From Rugamonas aquatica (GTDB taxonomy: Bacteria > Pseudomonadota > Gammaproteobacteria > Burkholderiales > Burkholderiaceae_D), in contig NZ_WHUG01000003.1 of the NCBI RefSeq assembly GCF_009380215.1, positions 372,001 to 436,000 of the forward strand: DNA of 64,000 nucleotides, in the 5' to 3' direction. Shown piece by piece: positions 39,499-48,745 of the stretch (position 1 is its first letter; the number at the start of each line of letters is the position of its first letter). The translations under genes were made by a program, and so were the position numbers. The notes under the pieces were generated by a model, which had not been told where the DNA came from, did no database searches, and saw only the letters and a program-made list of their open reading frames with translations.

Positions 39499-40305
39499 AT
39501 GTTTGCCTTGTCCACGATCGAGCAGCTACGCGCCAACATCCTGGTCGTCGACGATGAGCGGGATGAACAACGCTGCCTGACGGAGCTGCTGCGCCGCCAG
39601 CTGTACCACGTGCGCGTCGCGGGCGACGGCTATTCCGCCTATCAGGATGCGCTGGCCAGCCGGCCGGACCTGGTGCTGCTGGACGTGCGCATGCCGCGGC
39701 TGGACGGCTTTGCCGCCTGCCGCCTGCTCAAGGCCAATCCGGTGACGCAGGCGGTGCCGGTGATCTTCCTCAGCGCGGTCAGCGATCCCGATGAGCGGGT
39801 GGCCGGCCTGGCGGCGGGCGGCGTCGATTTCATCGCTAAGCCCTATCACCCGGCCGAAGTGTTTGCGCGGGTGCGCATCCACCTGGAACTGGCGCGCACG
39901 CTGCGCGCCGCCGTCGCCGTGGCGGCCCACGCCGCCGCCGCCGTTGCGCCGCCGCCGCACGATCCGGACGAGGTGTTCGTCGCCGCCGCCATGCGGCTGA
40001 TCGGCGACAACCTGACCGTGCCGCTGACGCTGGCCGAGATCGCGCACGCGGTCGGCACGCACGAGAAGCGCTTGTCGCAGGCCTTCCGCCGCTACGCCGG
40101 CATGACGGTGTTCGTCTATCTGGCGCAGCAGCGCATGCTGCGCGGCCGCCAGCTGCTGGCGGAGACCGACATGAGCGTGCAGCAGATCGCCGAGCAGACC
40201 GGCTTTCGCAGCGCCGCCAATTTCGCCACCGCCTTCCGCGAGCGGGCCGACGTGACGCCGACCGCCTATCGCAGCGCGGTGCGGCAGGCCGGCGCCGGCT
40301 CATGA
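39499..40305 (+). CDS. Response regulator with REC and AraC-type DNA-binding domains
   Basis: 268 residues. The receiver domain (about 12-130) has D18/D19, phospho-acceptor D62 (LVLLDVRMP) and Lys in FIAKPYH. An alanine-rich linker precedes a C-terminal AraC/XylS double helix-turn-helix (about 160-262: LTLAEIAHAVGTHEKRLSQAFRR and VQQIAEQTGFRSAANFATAFRE). The ATG at 39499 follows GGGAG. It lies just downstream of the giant gene, and its stop overlaps the next gene (ATGA). It probably responds to that degenerate kinase or to another kinase. The proximity suggests, but does not prove, control of the giant surface protein. Confidence 0.9.
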   Translation: MFALSTIEQLRANILVVDDERDEQRCLTELLRRQLYHVRVAGDGYSAYQDALASRPDLVLLDVRMPRLDGFAACRLLKANPVTQAVPVIFLSAVSDPDERVAGLAAGGVDFIAKPYHPAEVFARVRIHLELARTLRAAVAVAAHAAAAVAPPPHDPDEVFVAAAMRLIGDNLTVPLTLAEIAHAVGTHEKRLSQAFRRYAGMTVFVYLAQQRMLRGRQLLAETDMSVQQIAEQTGFRSAANFATAFRERADVTPTAYRSAVRQAGAGS

Positions 40306-41291
40306 GCATCGGCGGCGACGATCCCGCCGCCGTCCGCGCGCGCCTGCTGGCGCTGGTGAGCCATCAGCTGAAGGTGCCGCTGGCGCGCATCGCCGCGCAA
40401 TCCACCGACGCCGCATCGGCCGCCGCCGCGCGCGGCCAGCTGGAGTGGCTGGACAGCCTGCGGCTATGCCTGCACAACGACAGCGGCCCGCCGCCGCAGG
40501 TGGCCTGCCCGCTGTACCTGCACGCGCTGCTGCGGCAAGCCGCCGCCGCCGGCGCGACGCTGGCCCGCGAGCATGGCCGCGTTTTCGTCCATCAGGAAGA
40601 TGCCGCGCTGCCGGCCGTGGTGGCGCTCGATGGCAGCCACCTGGCGCAGGCGTTGCGCCAGTTGCTGGCGGCGGCGGTGCGGCGCTGCGGCGCCGGAGGC
40701 GTGCGGTTCTCGCTGCAGGCCCTGGCGCGGGAGGGCATGGTTCGGCTGCGCTTCCGCATCGAGGCCGGCGCCGAAGAGGCGGCATGGCGGGAGGTGGCGC
40801 CGGCCTTCAGCGACGATCTGCGCGCCGACATCGGCCTGACGCTGGCCGCGCAGCTGGTGCGGGCGATGCAGGGACGCCTGCTGCAAAGCGGCGACTGCTG
40901 GTGCTTCGAACTGGATGCGGACATCGCCGCCGAGGAGGACGTGCTGGCGCCGGCGCCGGAGTTCCAGCTGCCCGCGCCGTTCGGCCAGGGCCGCACCGTG
41001 CTGCTGCTGGAGCCGCAGGCGGCGTTGCGGGATTACCTGATGGAGATACTGGAGAGCGCGGGATTCGACGTCGCCGGCGCGGGCGACGCCGGCGACGCGC
41101 ATCCGGCGCTGATCGTCTGCGGCGACGAGGCGCTGGCCTGGCGGCTGTTGCGCGCCGGCGGGCCGCCGGTGCTGCTGCACGCGGCGCGGCCGCCGCAGCG
41201 GCCGGCCGGATTGGCGGTGACGCTGGAGCTGGCCGCCGTGCTGTATAAGCCGGTTACGCCGGAGGCCTTGCTGGCAGCTGTCCGCCGCTGA
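40302..41291 (+). CDS. Degenerate hybrid histidine kinase / pseudo-receiver protein
   Basis: 329 residues, cytoplasmic. The N-terminus has a dimerisation-like box, LVSHQLKVPLARI, with His21. The following ATPase-like region keeps length and spacing but lacks the Asn of the N box (LAQALRQLLAAAVRRC) and has only a weak glycine box (ADIGLTLAAQLVRAM). Residues about 232-329 resemble a receiver (TVLLLEPQAALRDYLMEILESAGF, with a late LYKPV Lys) but lack the acidic pair and the phospho-acceptor Asp. It probably cannot carry out normal phosphotransfer; a scaffolding or inhibitory role is possible. Overlaps the REC-AraC gene by four bases and the opposite prmC gene by 38 bases. Confidence 0.75.
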   Translation: MSIGGDDPAAVRARLLALVSHQLKVPLARIAAQSTDAASAAAARGQLEWLDSLRLCLHNDSGPPPQVACPLYLHALLRQAAAAGATLAREHGRVFVHQEDAALPAVVALDGSHLAQALRQLLAAAVRRCGAGGVRFSLQALAREGMVRLRFRIEAGAEEAAWREVAPAFSDDLRADIGLTLAAQLVRAMQGRLLQSGDCWCFELDADIAAEEDVLAPAPEFQLPAPFGQGRTVLLLEPQAALRDYLMEILESAGFDVAGAGDAGDAHPALIVCGDEALAWRLLRAGGPPVLLHAARPPQRPAGLAVTLELAAVLYKPVTPEALLAAVRR

Positions 41292-42108
41292 CCCGTTCGA
41301 TGCCGGCCAGGTCGCACCAGCTCTGCACCTCGGCATAGCCGGCGGCGGCCAGCAGTTCGCGCACCTGCAACGCCTGGTCGTAGCCGTGCTCCATCAGCAG
41401 CCAGCCTTGCGACTTCAGATGGGCGGCGGCGCCGGCGACGATGGTGCGCAGCGCCGACAGGCCGTCGGCGTGGTCGGTCAGCGCGCCGGTCGGTTCGTAG
41501 CGCAGGTCGCCCTCGGACAGGTGGCGGTCGCCGCTGGCGATGTAGGGCGGGTTGGAGACGATGATGTCGAACGGCGGCCGGCCTTGCAGCGCGGCGTACC
41601 AGTCGCTGTGCAGGAAGTCGACCCGGGCGCCGTTGGCGGCGGCGTTGCGGCGGGCCACGGCCAGCGCCTCGGGGCTGACGTCGAGCGCGGTGACGGCGGC
41701 GTCGCGCCGGGTGTGGGCCAGCGCCACGGCGATGGCGCCGCTGCCGGTGCCCATGTCCAGCAGGCGGCCCTGCGGCGGCAGGCGGTCCAGCGCCAGTTCG
41801 ACCAGCAGTTCGGTGTCGGGACGGGGAATCAGCACGGCGCCGTTGACTTCAAACGGCAGGCCGAAAAATTCGCGCTGGCCGACGATGTAGGCCACCGGTT
41901 CGCCGGCCAGGCGGCGCTGCACCAGCGCGGCGAAGCGCGCGGCCTGTTCGGCATCGAGCCCGCGTTCGGACTGGGTAATCAGGCTCACGCGCGACAGGCC
42001 CAGCGCGTGGCACAGCAGCACGCGGTTGTCCAGCGGGTCCAGCAGGGACTGCACTTGCAGCGCGCCGATGGTGACGCCTGCGGTGATGGAGCCGGTATCT
42101 TCGATCAT
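41254..42108 (-). CDS. prmC: Release factor glutamine methyltransferase PrmC (HemK)
   Basis: A 284-residue enzyme that N5-methylates the GGQ glutamine of release factors 1 and 2. It has the N-terminal helical substrate-binding domain (1-85), then the Rossmann domain with VLIPRPDTELLV, motif I LLDMGTGSGAIAV, acidic ALDVSPEAL and the catalytic VSNPPYIAS. It stands downstream of prfA, its substrate gene, in the classic hemA-prfA-prmC order, here interrupted by dsbB. Its 3' end overlaps the kinase-like gene on the other strand. Confidence 0.97.
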   Translation of the reverse strand: MIEDTGSITAGVTIGALQVQSLLDPLDNRVLLCHALGLSRVSLITQSERGLDAEQAARFAALVQRRLAGEPVAYIVGQREFFGLPFEVNGAVLIPRPDTELLVELALDRLPPQGRLLDMGTGSGAIAVALAHTRRDAAVTALDVSPEALAVARRNAAANGARVDFLHSDWYAALQGRPPFDIIVSNPPYIASGDRHLSEGDLRYEPTGALTDHADGLSALRTIVAGAAAHLKSQGWLLMEHGYDQALQVRELLAAAGYAEVQSWCDLAGIERVSGGQLPARPPA

Positions 42109-42118
42109 ACGATGGGCA

Positions 42119-42586
42119 TCAGCGCGCGCGGCGGATCAGCAGCCAGGCCAGGGCCAGCGTGCACAGGCCGAAGCCGAGGAAGGACCACTGCGGTATCGAC
42201 AGGCCGAACCACGGCGCCAGCGCGTCTTCGCACAGGCCGTCGGCGCGGAACAGGAAGGGCAGGTAGGTCGCGGTGGGGATCTTGTTGAGGAAGGTCTCCA
42301 TCGGATCGATGCCGCACGACAGGCCGGGATGGGCCAGGATATACAGGTGCTTGCCGGCGGTGTACAGGCCGCCCAGCGCGGCCATCAGCGCGAGGCCGGT
42401 GCCCAGCCTGGGCTTGGTGTAGGCGCCGGCCAGGCAGCAGATGCCGATGCCGATGAACAGGTAGCGCTGGATCACGCACAGCGGGCAGGGCAGCATGTCC
42501 AGGCCGATCTGCAGATACAGGGCGACCCCGATCAGGCCGAAGCAGGCGATGGCGATGGACAGCAGCAGGGAGCGCGTATGTATCAT
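42119..42586 (-). CDS. dsbB: Disulfide bond formation protein DsbB
   Basis: A 155-residue four-helix inner-membrane protein that reoxidises DsbA and passes electrons to quinones. Both redox pairs are present: Cys34-Cys37 (LPCPLCVIQRY) in the first periplasmic loop, and Cys91 and Cys119 in the second. The conserved Arg of QRY is present. The start MIHTRS at 42586 was chosen over an upstream ATG because it begins right before the first helix. It is inserted between prfA and prmC in the same orientation, ten bases before prmC, so probably co-transcribed. Confidence 0.95.
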   Translation of the reverse strand: MIHTRSLLLSIAIACFGLIGVALYLQIGLDMLPCPLCVIQRYLFIGIGICCLAGAYTKPRLGTGLALMAALGGLYTAGKHLYILAHPGLSCGIDPMETFLNKIPTATYLPFLFRADGLCEDALAPWFGLSIPQWSFLGFGLCTLALAWLLIRRAR

Positions 42587-42668
42587 GGGGTGATCCGATT
42601 CGGTGGCGGTGGAAGTAGCGGGCAATTCTCGCACAAAGTTGTCACTTCAGCCTTAGGCCGGTGTTAAC

Positions 42669-43745
42669 TCAGTCGCCCAGCGCCGCCAGCAGCTCGGCCT
42701 GGTGCTCGGCGGCCAGCGCATTGGTCAGCTCAGCCAGGTCGCCGTCCATGATGAAGTCCAGCTTGTACAAGGTCAGGTTGATGCGGTGGTCCGTCATGCG
42801 GCCCTGCGGGTAGTTGTAGGTGCGGATGCGTTCGCTGCGGTCGCCCGAGCCGATCAGGCTCTTGCGGGTGGCCGCTTCCTTCGACTGCTGTTCGCGCAGC
42901 TGCACGTCCTTGATGCGCGTGGCCAGCACCCGCATGGCCTGCGCCTTGTTCTTGTGCTGCGAGCGGTCGTCCTGGCACTCGACCACGATGCCGGTCGGCA
43001 GGTGGGTGATGCGCACGGCCGAATCGGTCTTGTTGATGTGCTGGCCGCCGGCGCCGGAAGCGCGGTAGGTGTCGATGCGCAGGTCGGCCGGGTTGATGTT
43101 GACGTCTTCCACTTCATCGGCCTCCGGCATCACCGCCACCGTGCAGGCGGAGGTGTGGATGCGGCCCTGGGTTTCGGTGGCCGGCACGCGCTGCACGCGG
43201 TGGCCGCCGGATTCGAACTTCAGCTTGGAGTAGACGCTGTTGCCGATCAGGCGCACGATCACCTCGCGGTAGCCGCCCAGGTCCGACGCCGATTCCGACA
43301 CCACTTCCACCTGCCAGCGATTGCGCTCGGCGAAGCGGGTGTACATGCGCAGCAGGTCGCCGGCGAACAGCGCCGATTCGTCGCCGCCGGTGCCGGCGCG
43401 GATCTCCAGGAAGATGTTGCGCTCGTCGTTGGCGTCCTTCGGCAGCAGCATTTTTTGCAGCTCCAGTTCCAGCTCCGCCAGGCGGCTCTTGGCCGCCTCG
43501 ATCTCGTCCTGCGCGAAGTCCTTCATCTCCGGATCGCCGAGCATTTCCTGCGCGGCGGCCAGGTCGCCGATGGCTTCCTGGTAGGACTTGTACAGCGCCA
43601 CCAGCGGGCCGAGTTCGGCGTGCTCGCGGGTCATCTTGCGGTAGGCGTCCATATTGTTGGTCGCGCCTTCGGACATCAGCAATTCATCGAGTTCGACCAG
43701 GCGGTTCGCCAGTTGATCGAGCTTGGCCAGCATGGATGGTTTCAT
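42669..43745 (-). CDS. prfA: Peptide chain release factor 1
   Basis: A 358-residue RF1 that reads UAA and UAG. The stop-codon recognition tripeptide PAT lies in [14 protein letters not shown]. The catalytic GGQ is at residues 233-235 ([13 protein letters not shown]), the glutamine methylated by PrmC. Length and C-terminal [16 protein letters not shown] are standard. It lies 90 bases downstream of hemA. Confidence 0.98.
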   Translation of the reverse strand: MKPSMLAKLDQLANRLVELDELLMSEGATNNMDAYRKMTREHAELGPLVALYKSYQEAIGDLAAAQEMLGDPEMKDFAQDEIEAAKSRLAELELELQKMLLPKDANDERNIFLEIRAGTGGDESALFAGDLLRMYTRFAERNRWQVEVVSESASDLGGYREVIVRLIGNSVYSKLKFESGGHRVQRVPATETQGRIHTSACTVAVMPEADEVEDVNINPADLRIDTYRASGAGGQHINKTDSAVRITHLPTGIVVECQDDRSQHKNKAQAMRVLATRIKDVQLREQQSKEAATRKSLIGSGDRSERIRTYNYPQGRMTDHRINLTLYKLDFIMDGDLAELTNALAAEHQAELLAALGD

Positions 43746-43835
43746 AGCGTATTCGTGTTGGGGTTGAGGCAGATGCCGCGATGGCGCGGCGGGGAGTGCG
43801 CGGCGGCGTGGCGCGCGCGGGATGAGGCAGTGCCG

Positions 43836-45110
43836 CTAACGGCGGCCGCGGAACAGCTGCGGCAGCAGCTCGGCCAGGTGGGCGCGTTCCTCGCCCTGCG
43901 CGCGGTGCAGCGCCTGCTGCGGGCCGTGCATGAATTTCGCGGTCAGGCCCTTGGACAGGGCTTCCAGCACGGCGTCGATATCTTCGCCCTTGGCCAGCAT
44001 CTTGCGCGCGCGTTCCAGCTCCAGCTGGCGCAATGCTTCGCCGTTTTCCTGCAGGCTCTGGATCACCGGCACCACGGCGCGGTCGTCGATCCAGTGCATG
44101 AACGATTGCACGCGGGTTTCGATGATGGCTTCGGCCTGGGCCACGGCGGCCTGGCGGTTTTCCATGCCGGTCTGGACCACCTTGCCCAGGTCGTCCACGG
44201 TGTACAGGAAGGCGTCGTTGAGGCGGCCCACTTCCGGTTCGATATCGCGCGGCACGGCCAGGTCGACCATGAACATCGGCTTGTGGCGGCGGGCCTTGAT
44301 CGCGCGCTCCACCATGCCCAGGCCGATCAGCGGCAGCGACGAGGCGGTGCAGGAGATGACGATGTCGTACAGGTGCAGCTTGTCCTGCAGGTCGGCCAGG
44401 CGGATGGCGCGGCCGCCGAAGCGGTGCGCCAGCAGTTCGCCGCGGTCCAGCGTGCGGTTGGCGATGGTGATGGTCTTGGGGTTCTGTGCCGCGAAGTGGG
44501 TGGCGCACAGCTCGATCATTTCGCCGGCGCCGATGAACAGCACGTTCTGCTCGGCGATCTTGTCGAAGATGCGCTGCGACAGGCGCACGGCGGCCGCCGC
44601 CATCGACACGCTGTGGGCGCCGATCTCGGTGGTGCTGCGCACTTCCTTGGCGACCGAGAACGAGCGCTGGAACAGCTGGTGCAGATAGGTGCCCAGGCCG
44701 CCGGCTTCGTCGGCGGTGCGGATCGCGTCCTTGATCTGGCCCAGGATCTGGGTTTCGCCCAGCACCATCGAGTCGAGCCCGGAGGCGACGCGGAAGGTGT
44801 GGCGCACGGCGTCGTGCTGCGGCAGCAGGTACAGGTGCGGGCGCAGCTCGGCGTAGTTCAGCTTGTGGAAATCGGCCAGGAAATGGGCGCCGGCGTCGAG
44901 CGGGTCGGGCACCTGGCTGGCCGCGTACAGCTCGGTGCGGTTGCAGGTGGACAGGATGGCCGCCTCGTCGCTGCCGCGATGGTCGATGCGCTCGAACCAC
45001 GACCGCGCCGCCACCACCGCCTGGCCCAGTTGCTCAGGGGCGAACGCCAGCTGCTCGCGCAGCGAGACGGGGGCGGTGTTGTGGTTGAGGCCGACGGCAA
45101 GCAGCTGCAT
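43836..45110 (-). CDS. hemA: Glutamyl-tRNA reductase HemA
   Basis: A 424-residue NADPH-dependent enzyme converting glutamyl-tRNA to glutamate-1-semialdehyde, the first committed step of tetrapyrrole synthesis by the C5 route. The nucleophile Cys56 is in [10 protein letters not shown]. Other signatures are [13 protein letters not shown], the [11 protein letters not shown] block and the NADPH site [10 protein letters not shown]. The start MQLLAVG at 45110 was chosen because a TATAAT box overlaps the alternative ATG at 45140. First gene of the hemA-prfA-dsbB-prmC set. Confidence 0.97.
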   Translation of the reverse strand: MQLLAVGLNHNTAPVSLREQLAFAPEQLGQAVVAARSWFERIDHRGSDEAAILSTCNRTELYAASQVPDPLDAGAHFLADFHKLNYAELRPHLYLLPQHDAVRHTFRVASGLDSMVLGETQILGQIKDAIRTADEAGGLGTYLHQLFQRSFSVAKEVRSTTEIGAHSVSMAAAAVRLSQRIFDKIAEQNVLFIGAGEMIELCATHFAAQNPKTITIANRTLDRGELLAHRFGGRAIRLADLQDKLHLYDIVISCTASSLPLIGLGMVERAIKARRHKPMFMVDLAVPRDIEPEVGRLNDAFLYTVDDLGKVVQTGMENRQAAVAQAEAIIETRVQSFMHWIDDRAVVPVIQSLQENGEALRQLELERARKMLAKGEDIDAVLEALSKGLTAKFMHGPQQALHRAQGEERAHLAELLPQLFRGRR

Positions 45111-45138
45111 TTCGGGTCCGTGCGTTGATTGTGCGGAC

Positions 45139-45144
45139 ATTATA
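45139..45144 (-). promoter_or_regulatory. Consensus -10 hexamer before hemA
   Basis: Minus strand TATAAT at 45144-45139, predicting a start near 45132 and a leader of about 20 bases. A matching -35 is poor (GGCAAC at 17 bases), so an activator may help. It supports the 45110 start codon of hemA. Confidence 0.5.
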
Positions 45145-45216
45145 CCGTGTTGTACCAGTAGGTTGCCTGTGGCTGCCTATACCGTTGGCAGCATACCGTG
45201 CATATCGCGGGTCCGA

Positions 45217-45906
45217 TCAGGCGCCCAGTTTTTCCAGCCGGTAGCCGTAGCTGTAGACCGGCACCAGGCGGAAGCCGTTTTCCGGCTTCAGCTGCAATTT
45301 GTTGCGGACGCGCGAGACGTGGGTGTCCATGGTGCGCGACGGTACGGCGGTCTCGCGTATCCATACCGCTTCATGGATGTAGGCGCGCGACAGCGGCCGT
45401 CCGATGTTGCGGAAAAATAACAGTGCCAGGTAGAACTCTTTGTGGGTGACGTCCAATACGATGCCATCCATCAACAAACGGCCGGGACGGGTCTCGAATA
45501 CGTATTGACCGAATTGCAATTGTTCGGCGCCGTTCTGGGCCGGGTAGGCGCGGCGCAACAAAGCTTGCACTCGGGCCACCATTTCGCTGCGGCGCAGCGG
45601 CTTGATCATGTAGTCGTCGGCGCCGGCGGCCAGGCCGGCGACGATATCGTCCTCGCCGGAGCTGGTGGTCAGGAACAGCACCGGGGCGCTGTCGGGCAGC
45701 TTTTCGCGGGCGCGGCGCAGCACTTCGGCACCGCTGAGATCGACCACTTGCCAGTCGAGGATCAGCATGTCGTAGCTATCCTTGCGCAATTGCGCCAGCA
45801 CGTCCTTGGCGGTCTGGAAGCTGTGGCAGACGTGGCCTGCCGAGGTCAGCACCTGGCAGATCAGATCGGCTTGGCTGCGGTCGTTGTCAAGTACGGCGAT
45901 TCTCAT
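45217..45906 (-). CDS. OmpR-family response regulator (orphan)
   Basis: 229 residues. The receiver domain (1-118) has phospho-acceptor D51 (DMLILDWQ) and Lys in DDYMIKPL. The winged-helix domain (about 130-228) has LDVTHKEFYLALLFFRNIGRPLSR and MDTHVSRVRNKL. The acidic pocket reads LDNDR instead of the usual DDD. No kinase gene is adjacent, so its partner is encoded elsewhere. A long AT-rich upstream region (45907-46144) separates it from the divergent hydrophobic protein. Confidence 0.93.
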   Translation of the reverse strand: MRIAVLDNDRSQADLICQVLTSAGHVCHSFQTAKDVLAQLRKDSYDMLILDWQVVDLSGAEVLRRAREKLPDSAPVLFLTTSSGEDDIVAGLAAGADDYMIKPLRRSEMVARVQALLRRAYPAQNGAEQLQFGQYVFETRPGRLLMDGIVLDVTHKEFYLALLFFRNIGRPLSRAYIHEAVWIRETAVPSRTMDTHVSRVRNKLQLKPENGFRLVPVYSYGYRLEKLGA

Positions 45907-46144
45907 ACTACTGCCTGTAGGAAATTATGTTAAGGAGAAGTCACTACAAATATAACAGAGATTTACAAAAAAAGTTAGCAAAATAGCTAATTATTTTTCT
46001 TAATGCACTAATATTTCCCTGACGACAACTCAATAATTCACCGTGCGCGCTTGCACAACCATTACACGGTACACTGGAAAAACGCTGAGTTCAATGAAGA
46101 AGTTGAAAAAAGGAAAGAACATCAAGTAACCGCCGGGAGCACGC

Positions 46145-46657
46145 ATGGGATTGAAAAAAGACACAAATTGGACGCTGGTGCCGGGGACCGAACGTGACAT
46201 CGAAGCGGTGCGCGAGCGTTGCCGCAAGCTGGTGCGGCGGCGCGCGATGGTGTCGGCCGGCGTGGCGGCGGTGCCGATACCCGGTCTGGACGTGGTGTCC
46301 GACCTGCGCCTGTTCGCGCTGCTGATCGACGATATCAACCAGGAGTTCGGCCTGACGGCGCAGCAGATCGAGCGCATGCAGCCGAAGTTCCGGCTGATCG
46401 CCTACGAAGCCGCGATCGGCGTCGGCGGCATGCTGGTGGGGAAGCTGGTGACGCGGGAAGTGGTATTGCAACTGCTGCGGCGTACCGGCCTGAAGTCGGT
46501 GGCGCGCCAGGCCGGCAAGCTGGTGCCGCTGGCCGGGCAGCTGGCCTCGGCCGGCATCGGCTTCCTGGCGTTCCGCCAGATCGGCTACCAGCATGTGGAT
46601 GCCTGCGCCAGGGTGGCGCAGGAACTGGTGACGGCCGGCATCGGCCGCCCGGCGTGA
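46145..46657 (+). CDS. Small conserved protein with hydrophobic segments, DUF697-like
   Basis: 170 residues. A basic N-terminal segment (VRERCRKLVRRRAMV) precedes GVAAVPIPGLDVVSDLRLFALLIDDINQEFGL, which resembles DUF697-type hydrophobic domains (the VPIPGLD segment is typical). Hydrophobic helices follow at about 90-105 and 130-150. It may sit at the inner membrane. Its stop abuts the minE stop on the other strand with no gap. Function unknown; the DUF697 similarity is by eye only. Confidence 0.7.
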   Translation: MGLKKDTNWTLVPGTERDIEAVRERCRKLVRRRAMVSAGVAAVPIPGLDVVSDLRLFALLIDDINQEFGLTAQQIERMQPKFRLIAYEAAIGVGGMLVGKLVTREVVLQLLRRTGLKSVARQAGKLVPLAGQLASAGIGFLAFRQIGYQHVDACARVAQELVTAGIGRPA

Positions 46658-46909
46658 TTACGCGTCCGGCAGCACCACGTTCACGTCCAGCACCTCCAGG
46701 TTGCCCTGGCGGTCCAGCGAGATCTTGATGTCGTCGGCGTTGACCTTGGTGTACTTCGAGATCACCTCGATCAACTCCTTGTGCAGCGCCGGCAGGAAGT
46801 CCGGGCCGCTGCGGCCGTTGCGCTCGCGCGCGATGATGATCTGCAGCCGCTCCTTGGCCGCGGTGGCGGTTTTCGGTTTTTGCGGGAACAGGAAAGAAAG
46901 CAGGGCCAT
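46658..46909 (-). CDS. minE: Cell division topological specificity factor MinE
   Basis: 83 residues, standard for MinE. The N-terminal amphipathic/MinD-binding part ([27 protein letters not shown]) is followed by the dimerisation domain ([19 protein letters not shown]). It stimulates MinD ATPase at the membrane and drives pole-to-pole oscillation of MinCD. Two bases separate it from minD; last gene of minCDE. Confidence 0.97.
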   Translation of the reverse strand: MALLSFLFPQKPKTATAAKERLQIIIARERNGRSGPDFLPALHKELIEVISKYTKVNADDIKISLDRQGNLEVLDVNVVLPDA

Positions 46910-46911
46910 GA

Positions 46912-47727
46912 TTACTTGCTCCCGAAAATACGCTGCAGCAGGCCAGGCTTCTCGTAGTTAGTGAAGCGCAACGGCAATTCCTGGCCGAGGAAGCGCGACA
47001 CCACATCTTCGTAGGCTTCCGCAACATCGGTGCCCTTGAAGTGAATCGCTGGATTGCCCTGGTTCGACGCATGCAGCACCGATTCCGATTCGGGAATGAT
47101 GCCGATCAGTGGTATACGCAGGATTTCCTGCACATCTTCGTACGACAGCATTTCGTCCGCTTCCACGCGTTTCGGCGAGTAGCGGGTGATCAGCAGGTGC
47201 TCCTTGACCGGCTCGCCGCCGGTCTGGGCGCGGCGCGACTTGGCCTGGATGATGCCGAGGATGCGGTCCGAATCGCGCACCGACGATACTTCCGGATTGG
47301 TGACGATGATGGCTTCGTCGGCGAAGGTCAGCGCCATCAGCGCGCCGTGCTCGATGCCGGCCGGCGAATCGCAGATGATGAATTCGAAGCCCATGTTGAT
47401 GAGCTCATGCAGCACGACTTCCACGCCGTCTTCGGACAGCGCATCCTTGTCGCGCGTCTGCGACGCCGGCAGGATGAACAGGTTGTCGCAGTGCTTGTCC
47501 TTGATCAGCGCCTGGGTCAGCGATGCCTCTTTATTGATCACATTGATCAGGTCGTACACCACGCGGCGTTCGCAGCCCATGATCAGGTCGAGGTTGCGCA
47601 GGCCGACGTCGAAGTCGATGACGGCGGTTTTATGGCCGCGCATGGCCAGCCCGGTGGAGAAGCTGGCGCTGGAAGTCGTCTTACCGACACCGCCCTTACC
47701 GGACGTTACAACAATAATTCTCGCCAC
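46912..47727 (-). CDS. minD: Septum site-determining ATPase MinD
   Basis: 271 residues. Deviant Walker [10 protein letters not shown] near the N-terminus, switch segments [11 protein letters not shown] and [11 protein letters not shown], and a C-terminal amphipathic membrane-targeting helix ([12 protein letters not shown]). It recruits MinC to the membrane to block polar division. Middle gene of the minCDE operon. Confidence 0.98.
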   Translation of the reverse strand: MARIIVVTSGKGGVGKTTSSASFSTGLAMRGHKTAVIDFDVGLRNLDLIMGCERRVVYDLINVINKEASLTQALIKDKHCDNLFILPASQTRDKDALSEDGVEVVLHELINMGFEFIICDSPAGIEHGALMALTFADEAIIVTNPEVSSVRDSDRILGIIQAKSRRAQTGGEPVKEHLLITRYSPKRVEADEMLSYEDVQEILRIPLIGIIPESESVLHASNQGNPAIHFKGTDVAEAYEDVVSRFLGQELPLRFTNYEKPGLLQRIFGSK

Positions 47728-47755
47728 AAAAAAGTCCTTTTCAGAGAGTTGCTAG

Positions 47756-48529
47756 TCAAGCGCGGTTTGCAGAATTGACAGATAGTATATCGATTCGGTC
47801 GCCGACCAGGCGGATTTGCGCAGGAGAACGTGCATATTCGGCCGGGAAGCCGTCTTCAAATGTGCGGTAAACGCCGGCAATCGACACTAACTCCGGCGAC
47901 ATCGTCATGGCGAAGATGCGCGCCTCGGCATTGCCGGAAGCGCCCGCCAGCGCGCGGCCGTTGAGCGTGTTGTACACGTGGATGCTGCCGTCGGCGATGA
48001 TCTCGGCGCCGTTGTTGACCACGGCGGTGATGATCAGGTCGCAGCCGCGCGCGTAGATGCGCTGGCCGGCGCGCACCGGGGTGTCGATAATCATCACGCC
48101 GGCGTTGCCGGGGAAGCCTTCGGCCGGTGCGGCTGGCGCTGCCGCGGGAGCGGGGGCTGCGGCCTTGACCGGCGCCGGTGTAGCGGCTTCGGCCTCTTCG
48201 CGCGGCTTGGTCGCGGTCTCCAGGCTCAGGCCGTGGGCGGCGATCTCGGCGGCCATGGATGGCGGCGCGTTGCGCACGGCGACCGGATTCAAGCGGTATT
48301 TTTTCAGCAGGGCGATGATGCCGGCCCAGTCGACCGGGCCGCTGCCGGCCGGCAGCGCGGCGACGTCGATCACGGTCAGGTCGTCTTCGAAGAAGTCGGT
48401 GGTGCCGCCGGTCATTTCGGCCAGCGCGGCATCGAGGGCCAGGCGGTCCGCCGTGGACAGGATGGCGGAGACTGCGACTACGGTGGAAATCTTGATTTCT
48501 ATGGGCTTTTGAAACAGGCTCTTGGACAT
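47756..48529 (-). CDS. minC: Septum site-determining protein MinC
   Basis: 257 residues. The N-terminal FtsZ-inhibiting domain (about 1-110) is joined by an Ala/Pro-rich linker (about 115-155) to the C-terminal beta-helix that dimerises and binds MinD (RAGQRIYARGCDLIITAVVNNGAEIIADG in parts, and NTLNGRALAGASGN). The start MSKSLFQ at 48529 is preferred to an upstream in-frame ATG at 48580, as the protein aligns from there. First gene of minCDE, 28 bases before minD. Confidence 0.95.
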   Translation of the reverse strand: MSKSLFQKPIEIKISTVVAVSAILSTADRLALDAALAEMTGGTTDFFEDDLTVIDVAALPAGSGPVDWAGIIALLKKYRLNPVAVRNAPPSMAAEIAAHGLSLETATKPREEAEAATPAPVKAAAPAPAAAPAAPAEGFPGNAGVMIIDTPVRAGQRIYARGCDLIITAVVNNGAEIIADGSIHVYNTLNGRALAGASGNAEARIFAMTMSPELVSIAGVYRTFEDGFPAEYARSPAQIRLVGDRIDILSVNSANRA

Positions 48530-48653
48530 GGGCGACAGTATTAGAGGGTTAACCTCGCGCGCATGCGCAGGCACGAGCATTTTACTGTGGAAAACGGCGG
48601 ATGGGGAGGGCTGGCACCGTACTGGGCCAGTAAAAATGCGGGATGGCGGGAGG

Positions 48654-48745
48654 CGTCGTTCCCGCGAAGGCGGGAATCCATACGCAGCCGGCGTGGTCGA
48701 GACGCACGCTCAGCATGGATCCCCGCCTTCGCGGGGATGACGACG
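48654..48745. repeat. REP-like inverted-repeat element
   Basis: Two hairpins in opposite orientation. The left arm (48654-48681) contains TTCCCGC-GAA-GGCGGGAA and the right arm (48715-48745) CCCCGCC-TTCG-CGGGG. They are bounded by CGTCGT and ACGACG, with ATCCAT/ATGGAT inside. This is the common palindromic intergenic unit of many beta- and gammaproteobacteria. It ends exactly at the metE stop, so it may act as its terminator and as an mRNA 3' stabiliser. Confidence 0.85.

Noticed and set aside
26262..39539. Antisense open frame of 4425 codons across the giant gene
   Set aside because: Composition is arginine/alanine/glycine/histidine-rich noise typical of reverse-strand reading of GC-biased codons. 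It has no ribosome site, family motif or membrane/secretion logic, and the sense strand has clear domains.
45111..45140. Earlier ATG for hemA at 45140
   Set aside because: It overlaps the TATAAT box, so a transcript from that promoter could not contain it; the family N-terminus begins at MQLLAVG.
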